The notes under the pieces: model-generated
Databases searched by the model: none
What the model saw: the letters and a program-made list of their open reading frames with translations, nothing else
Told to the model about the DNA's origin: nothing
In this document: positions 59,915 through 64,000 of the stretch, piece after piece
How positions within the stretch are numbered: the first letter of the stretch is position 1
How the letters are laid out: each line of letters begins with the position of its first letter
Assembly: GCA_963699055.1 (NCBI GenBank)
Contig: CAVOTA010000001.1
Location: 496,001 to 560,000 of the forward strand
Direction of reading: 5' to 3'
From: Bog-756 sp963699055
GTDB taxonomy: Bacteria > Actinomycetota > Acidimicrobiia > Acidimicrobiales > RAAP-2
Length of the DNA: 64,000 nt
Made by a program: the position numbers and the translations under genes

Positions 59915-61124
59915 TCAGCGGCGCACGGTCACGTGGCGCCAGTCGTCGGTGTCGGGCAGCGGGTGGCGGAACAGGCGCGGACGCGTTCCCACCGGCCACC
60001 TTGCGCAGGTCGGGCTCGGGCAGGTCGTGGAACACCCGGGCCAGCACGCCCTGGGTGTCGGGCCACGTCGAGTCGGCGTGCGGGTAGTCGGACTCGACCA
60101 TCACGTGGTCGAGGCCGATCCGGTCGAGCAGGGGCACCATGGACGGGTCGTCGATGGTGCAGAACCAGAAGTTGCGGCGGAGGACCTCGCTCGGTCGCAG
60201 GTCCCCGTCCCACGCCGCGCCGTCGGTGCCCGACGCGGAGTGGTCGAGGACGTAGTCGACGCGGTCCATCAGCATCGGCACCCAGCCGATCCCACCCTCG
60301 GACAGGGCCACCTGGAGCCCGGGGAACCGCAGGGGTACCCCCGACCAGAGCCATTCGCCCGCCGCCAGGAGGGCGTTGACCGGGAACACGGTGGGGAGGA
60401 GCGCGAACGGCGGACCGGGGGAGGGGAGCGGGGCCCAGGCGGATGCCCCGGTGTGGAGGCAGACCACCGTCCCGGTCTCCTCGCAGGCGGCCAGGAGCGG
60501 ATCCCAGTGGTCGGTGAAGATGGAGGGGTAGCCGAGCTGGGCGGGGAACTCGGGGAAGCTGAGCGCCCGGAACCCCCTAGCGGCGTTGGCCCGGACCTCC
60601 TCGGCGGCGAGGCCCACGTCGTCGAGCCATGGGATCTGCAGGGGGATGATCCGGTCCGGGTGGGTGCCGGCCCACACCTCGAGGTGCCAGCGGTTCCAGG
60701 CGCGGGTGCAGGCCAGGCCGAGCTCCTTGTCCTCGGCGTGGGAGAACACCGACCCGCAGAACCCGGCCACCAGGGACGGGAAGCACAGCGAGGCCCAGAT
60801 GCCGTCCAGGTCCATGTCGGCCACGCGGGCGTCGATGTCGTAACAGCCCGGCCGCATCTCGTCGAACCGGGCCGGCTCCATGCTCCACTCCGCACGGGGT
60901 CGGCCGACCACGGCGTTCAGTCCGACGTTCGGGTACTCGCGTCCCTCGAAGCGCCAGAACTGGTTGCCGTCGGGCCCCTCGTGGACCCGGGGCGCGCGCT
61001 CGGCCAGTGCCGCCGGCATGCGCCCGTCGAACAGATCGGGCGGTTCGATGAGATGGTCGTCGACGGAGATCACCGGTACGACGACAGGGCGAGGTTCCGG
61101 GTCCGGCAGCAGTGTGCTTCCCAC
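59915..61124 (-). CDS. amidohydrolase (TIM-barrel) with a frameshift in the last 22 codons
   Basis: About 400 residues if repaired. It starts with VISVDDHLIEPPDLF (metal motif) and contains AWNRWHLEVWAG, CLHTGASAWAP, SEGGIGWVPMLMDRVDY and VESDYPHADSTWPD. In-frame reading passes GGNAS and then becomes Pro/Arg-rich, running 170 bases into the opposing gene. A one-base shift near 59975-59986 restores RLFRHPLPDTDDWRHVTVRR and a stop at 59915. The paralogue at 63.8 kb ends ANAAALYRWPLPDTVLP, confirming the expected tail. So either one base was gained in evolution or it is a sequence error. GTG 61124 lies 8 bases after a -10 element. Confidence 0.82.
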
Positions 61125-61132
61125 GGGAGCCG

Positions 61133-61138
61133 AGAGTA
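61133..61138 (-). promoter_or_regulatory. -10 element of the frameshifted amidohydrolase, probably leaderless
   Basis: On the minus strand this is TACTCT, ending 8 bases before GTG 61124. It lies in the 127-base divergent region shared with the D-aminoacylase-type gene. Confidence 0.4.
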
Positions 61139-61251
61139 GCGTTGCCCGCAGTCGACGACCGGGGGAGGTCGAAGGTGGTTCCGGACGCAGCGCGCAGGAA
61201 GGCACCGGAGGTGCCCCGGTCGGAGGACGGCACCGGGCCGGTGGTACGGCC

Positions 61252-62979
61252 GTGATCGACCTGGTGGTCCGGGGTGGCACGGTGGTCGACGGGACCGGTG
61301 GTCCGGCCCGACGGGCCGACGTGGGGGTCGACGACGGCCGCATCGTGGCCGTGGGCGAGGTCGAGGACGGTGCCGTCCGGGTGATCGACGCCGAGGGCGC
61401 CGTCGTCGCCCCCGGCTTCGTCGACCTGCACACCCACTACGACGCCCAGCTGTTCTGGGACCCGACGGCCAGCCCGTCGCCGCTGCACGGCGTCACCACG
61501 GTCTTCGGGGGGAACTGCGGGTTCTCGCTGGCGCCGGCCGGCCCCGAGCACGCCGAGTACCTGACCCGGATGCTGGCCCGGGTCGAGGGCATGCCCCTCG
61601 CCGCGCTCCAGGCCGGGATCGACTGGTCGTGGGACTCCTTCGGCGAGTGGCTGGGCCGCCTCGACGGGGCGGTCGGGGTGAACGCCGGCTTCCTCGTCGG
61701 GCACTCCACCCTGCGCCGTGCCGTGATGGGCGACGACGCCGTCGGCGGTGCCGCCACCGAGGACCAGCTGTCCCGCATGGAGGCCGGGCTCCACCGGGCG
61801 CTGTCGGAGGGGGCCATGGGCCTCTCCTCGTCGTCCGCCCACACCCACAACGACGGGGACGGCCGGCCGGTGCCGTCCCGCTGCGCCGGGCCGGGTGAGC
61901 TCGAGCGGTTGGCCGCCGTGCTCGCCGGCCACGCCGGGACGACGGTCGAACTGATCGTGCCCGGGTGCCTGAACGGGTTCTCCGACGAGGAGATGGACCT
62001 GTTGACCCGGGTCTCGCTGGCCGCCGGCCGCCCGGTCAACTGGAACGTGCTCGCCGCCACGGCCGGCAACCCCGAGGGCACCGCACACCAGCTCGAGGCG
62101 TCGGACCGGGCGGCCCGGGCGGGCGCCCGGGTGGTGGCGCTGACCCTGCCCCACACCATGGCGCTGCGGCTGTCCTTCGAGCACGGGGCCATCCTCGAGG
62201 GCCTGCCCGGGTGGCGGACGTTCTTCGCCACCCCGGTCGACGAGCGCATCGCCGTGCTTTCCGACCCGGTGGCCCGGCGGGCCATGGACGAGCGTGCCCA
62301 GTCCGACGAGGCCGGCATCCTGCGGTTCCTGGCCGACTGGGGCCGCCTGGTCGTCGCCGAGACGTTCACCCCGGCCACGGCCGGCCTCGAGGGGCGCTCC
62401 GTCGCGGACGTGGCCGCCGAGCGGGGGCTCTGCGCCTGGGACGCCATGTGCGAGGTGATGGTGGCCGACCGGCTGCGCACGGGGTTCCAGGTACCGATCA
62501 CCGCGTCGGACGCGGACTGGGCGGCCCGGGCCGAGGTGTGGCGGGACCCGCGGGCCGTGGTGGGCGGCTCCGATGCCGGCGCCCACCTCGACACCATGTG
62601 CGGTGCCGTCTACTCGACCTCGCTGCTGGGTGAGGGGGTCCGCCGGCGCGGCCTCCTGTCCCTCGAGGAGGCGGTCCGGCTGCTGACCGACGTGCCGGCC
62701 CGGCTCTACGGGCTGGTGGACCGGGGGCGCGTGGCCGAGGGATGGTGGGCGGACCTGGTCGTGTTCGACCCGGACACGGTCGGGCCCGGACCGCTGCGCA
62801 CCCGTACCGACCTGCCCGCCGGAGCCCAGCGCCTGTACGCCGGGTCCGAGGGGATCGCCCACGTCCTGGTCAACGGGACCTCGGTCGTCGCCGGCGGGGG
62901 GCTCACCGGCTCCCTGCCCGGGCGGGTCCTGCGGTCGGGCACCGACACGGCGACGGTGGGGATCCCCGCCTCGGCCTGA
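61252..62979 (+). CDS. N-acyl-D-amino-acid deacylase/D-aminoacylase-type amidohydrolase
   Basis: 575 residues. The metal-binding start is GFVDLHTHYDAQ (H60, H62) after a small beta-sandwich (LVVRGGTVVDGTGGPAR); a later metal/catalytic Asp is D441 in GGSDAGAHLDT. The C-terminus returns to the beta-sandwich (GRVAEGWWADLVVFDPD). Family members deacylate N-acyl-D-amino acids, but actinobacterial catabolic loci contain many relatives of unknown substrate. GTG 61252 opens just before the conserved IDLVVRGG. It is divergent from the amidohydrolase and convergent with the aldolase. Confidence 0.88.
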   Translation: MIDLVVRGGTVVDGTGGPARRADVGVDDGRIVAVGEVEDGAVRVIDAEGAVVAPGFVDLHTHYDAQLFWDPTASPSPLHGVTTVFGGNCGFSLAPAGPEHAEYLTRMLARVEGMPLAALQAGIDWSWDSFGEWLGRLDGAVGVNAGFLVGHSTLRRAVMGDDAVGGAATEDQLSRMEAGLHRALSEGAMGLSSSSAHTHNDGDGRPVPSRCAGPGELERLAAVLAGHAGTTVELIVPGCLNGFSDEEMDLLTRVSLAAGRPVNWNVLAATAGNPEGTAHQLEASDRAARAGARVVALTLPHTMALRLSFEHGAILEGLPGWRTFFATPVDERIAVLSDPVARRAMDERAQSDEAGILRFLADWGRLVVAETFTPATAGLEGRSVADVAAERGLCAWDAMCEVMVADRLRTGFQVPITASDADWAARAEVWRDPRAVVGGSDAGAHLDTMCGAVYSTSLLGEGVRRRGLLSLEEAVRLLTDVPARLYGLVDRGRVAEGWWADLVVFDPDTVGPGPLRTRTDLPAGAQRLYAGSEGIAHVLVNGTSVVAGGGLTGSLPGRVLRSGTDTATVGIPASA

Positions 62980-62991
62980 GCACGCCGTGGT

Positions 62992-63014
62992 GGGGCGCCG
63001 TGGTGTGGCGCCCC
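62992..63014. terminator. bidirectional stem-loop between convergent genes
   Basis: A perfect 8-base stem (GGGGCGCC / GGCGCCCC) with a 7-base loop fills the gap between stops at 62979 and 63020. There is no T-tract on either side. Confidence 0.6.
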
Positions 63015-63019
63015 GCCGA

Positions 63020-63769
63020 TCACGCCGGGCGGGGATCGAGGCAGTCGGGGTCCCGGCGCAGCTCGCGTCGGGCCATCGCCTCGAAGAATCCGACGAACCC
63101 CTCGCCGTCGGAGGCGCGGAAGAAGGACCGGGCGGGTTCGGGGAACGGCCTGCCGTCGCCGACGGCCTCGACGTGCCACGCCCGACGGCTGCGGTACTCG
63201 AGGGCGACGGCGCGCTGATGGGCGGCCCGGATGCTGCCCGCGGTCACGAGGACCCCGTGGTTGGCCAGGAGGGCCGAGGCGGCCGTGCCCATCGAGGCCA
63301 CGGCCCGGGCGGCGGCGTCGGGTGAATCCACCGGGCCGTCGTACTCGTCGACCAGGACGGGCTCGCCCCCGCCGAGGGCCGAGCTCTGGTCGTAGCACTC
63401 GGGCACCCGGCCGAGGTCGGCCCACACGGTGGCGAAGCGCGGGTGGCTGTGCACGGCGACGACGACGTCGGGGCGCCGCCGGTGCAGCTCCAGGTGGAGC
63501 GGGAACCCCGGCGGCACCGGCCACCGGCCCTCCAGCACGGTCCCGTCGCCGTCGACCCGGAGGACGTCGTCCGGCCGGAGCTCGTCCCACAGCAGCAGCC
63601 ACGGGTTGCACAGCAGCGTCCCGTCGGGCTGCCGGTAGCTGATGTGGCCGGCGAGATGGTCGTCGTACCCCTCGTGCCACAGGGTCCGTGCCAGCAGGAC
63701 GACCTCCTGGCGCGGGGTGAGCTCGGGGAGCAGCGACCCGTGGGTCGGGGAGAACCCGGCTCCGGTCAC
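63020..63769 (-). CDS. class II aldolase/adducin family protein
   Basis: 249 residues. The zinc ligands are His107 and His109 (AVHSHPRF) and His170 (LLANHGVLV); NPWLLLWDELRP is also typical. The N-terminus (HEGYDDHLAGHISYRQPDG) matches the family. It catalyses aldol or decarboxylation chemistry with a divalent metal, on an unknown substrate. GTG 63769 overlaps the stop of the amidohydrolase upstream on the same strand by 4 bases (GTGA), so both are in one operon. Confidence 0.88.
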   Translation of the reverse strand: MTGAGFSPTHGSLLPELTPRQEVVLLARTLWHEGYDDHLAGHISYRQPDGTLLCNPWLLLWDELRPDDVLRVDGDGTVLEGRWPVPPGFPLHLELHRRRPDVVVAVHSHPRFATVWADLGRVPECYDQSSALGGGEPVLVDEYDGPVDSPDAAARAVASMGTAASALLANHGVLVTAGSIRAAHQRAVALEYRSRRAWHVEAVGDGRPFPEPARSFFRASDGEGFVGFFEAMARRELRRDPDCLDPRPA

Positions 63770-63999
63770 GGCAGCACGGTGTCGGGCAGCGGCCACCGGT
63801 ACAGGGCGGCCGCATTGGCGTGGGTCAGCTTGCGCAGCTCCTCGTCGGGCAGGTGGCCCCAGCTCCGGGCGATCACGTCCTGGGTGTCGGGCCAGGTGGA
63901 GTCGCCGTGGGGGTAGTCGACCTCCACCATGATGTGGTCGAGGCCGATCCGGTGGCGGGTGTCGATGGTGGACGGGTCGTCGATGGTGCAGAACCAGAA
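63766..63999 (-). CDS. 3' end of an amidohydrolase (partial at window edge)
   Basis: 77 residues remain, beginning FWFCTIDDPST and containing DHIMVEVDYPHGDSTWPDTQ, the metal-binding C-terminal part of the TIM-barrel amidohydrolase family. It is a close paralogue of the gene at 59.9-61.1 kb (same FWFCTIDDPS, DYPH.DSTWPDTQ and LRK..., tail PLPDT). It therefore shows what that gene's C-terminus should look like. Its stop overlaps the aldolase start. Confidence 0.88.
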   Translation of the reverse strand, partial: FWFCTIDDPSTIDTRHRIGLDHIMVEVDYPHGDSTWPDTQDVIARSWGHLPDEELRKLTHANAAALYRWPLPDTVLP

Positions 64000-64000
64000 G

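Noticed and set aside
59975..59986. Programmed frameshift in the amidohydrolase
   Set aside because: No slippery heptamer is seen and the site is only 22 codons from the end; mutation or sequencing error is simpler.

Overview
The window is very GC-rich DNA with short gaps, many GTG starts and many 4-base GTGA or ATGA gene overlaps. This points to an actinobacterium. The density of acyl-CoA dehydrogenases, CoA ligases, thiolase/DUF35 proteins, P450s and TIM-barrel amidohydrolases, together with the MurL/MurD2 pair, fits an Acidimicrobiia-like lineage. That placement is inference, because no rRNA or tRNA gene was found.

Layout. 1-3.5 kb holds a gene tail, a SixA-like phosphatase and murL-murD2, the rare peptidoglycan route in which L-Glu is ligated first and epimerised afterwards on the nucleotide precursor. 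3.6-4.9 kb holds a TlpA-like thioredoxin and a [3Fe-4S] ferredoxin. 4.9-39.8 kb is a mosaic of short catabolic operons: an acyl-CoA dehydrogenase, TesB thioesterase, SDR, a paired dehydrogenase set with a thiolase and TetR regulator, a cysteine-less condensing-fold/DUF35 fusion coupled to an SCP-x-type thiolase, amidohydrolases, enoyl-CoA hydratases, two aldehyde dehydrogenases, CoA ligases, a P450, a fused class I CoA-transferase (IpdAB-like) and a Baeyer-Villiger monooxygenase/double-SDR/amidohydrolase operon.

39.8-48.9 kb differs: lower GC, long stretches without genes, three secreted proteins (a LecA-like lectin, a pentapeptide-repeat protein and a seven-bladed propeller), a DUF899 protein, a phosphotransferase pseudogene killed by a Trp-to-stop mutation and a vestige resembling DUF2892. 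It looks like an accessory or decaying island, although no integrase or transposase was seen.

48.9-64 kb returns to catabolism: nucleosidase, class III CoA-transferase, enoyl-CoA hydratase and acyl-CoA dehydrogenase in one overlapping operon; a divergent dehydrogenase and CoA ligase; an NDMA-dependent (mycofactocin-type) alcohol dehydrogenase; MaoC; P450 and alpha/beta hydrolase; an amidohydrolase with a frameshift in its last codons; a D-aminoacylase-type hydrolase; a class II aldolase; and the tail of another amidohydrolase.

Together the genes describe oxidation (P450, BVMO, alcohol and aldehyde dehydrogenases), CoA activation and beta-oxidation-like breakdown of hydrophobic, probably polycyclic or branched, substrates. 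The substrate cannot be read from sequence. Many operon-first genes carry a TANNNT -10 element only 6-9 bases before the start codon, which suggests frequent leaderless transcription.
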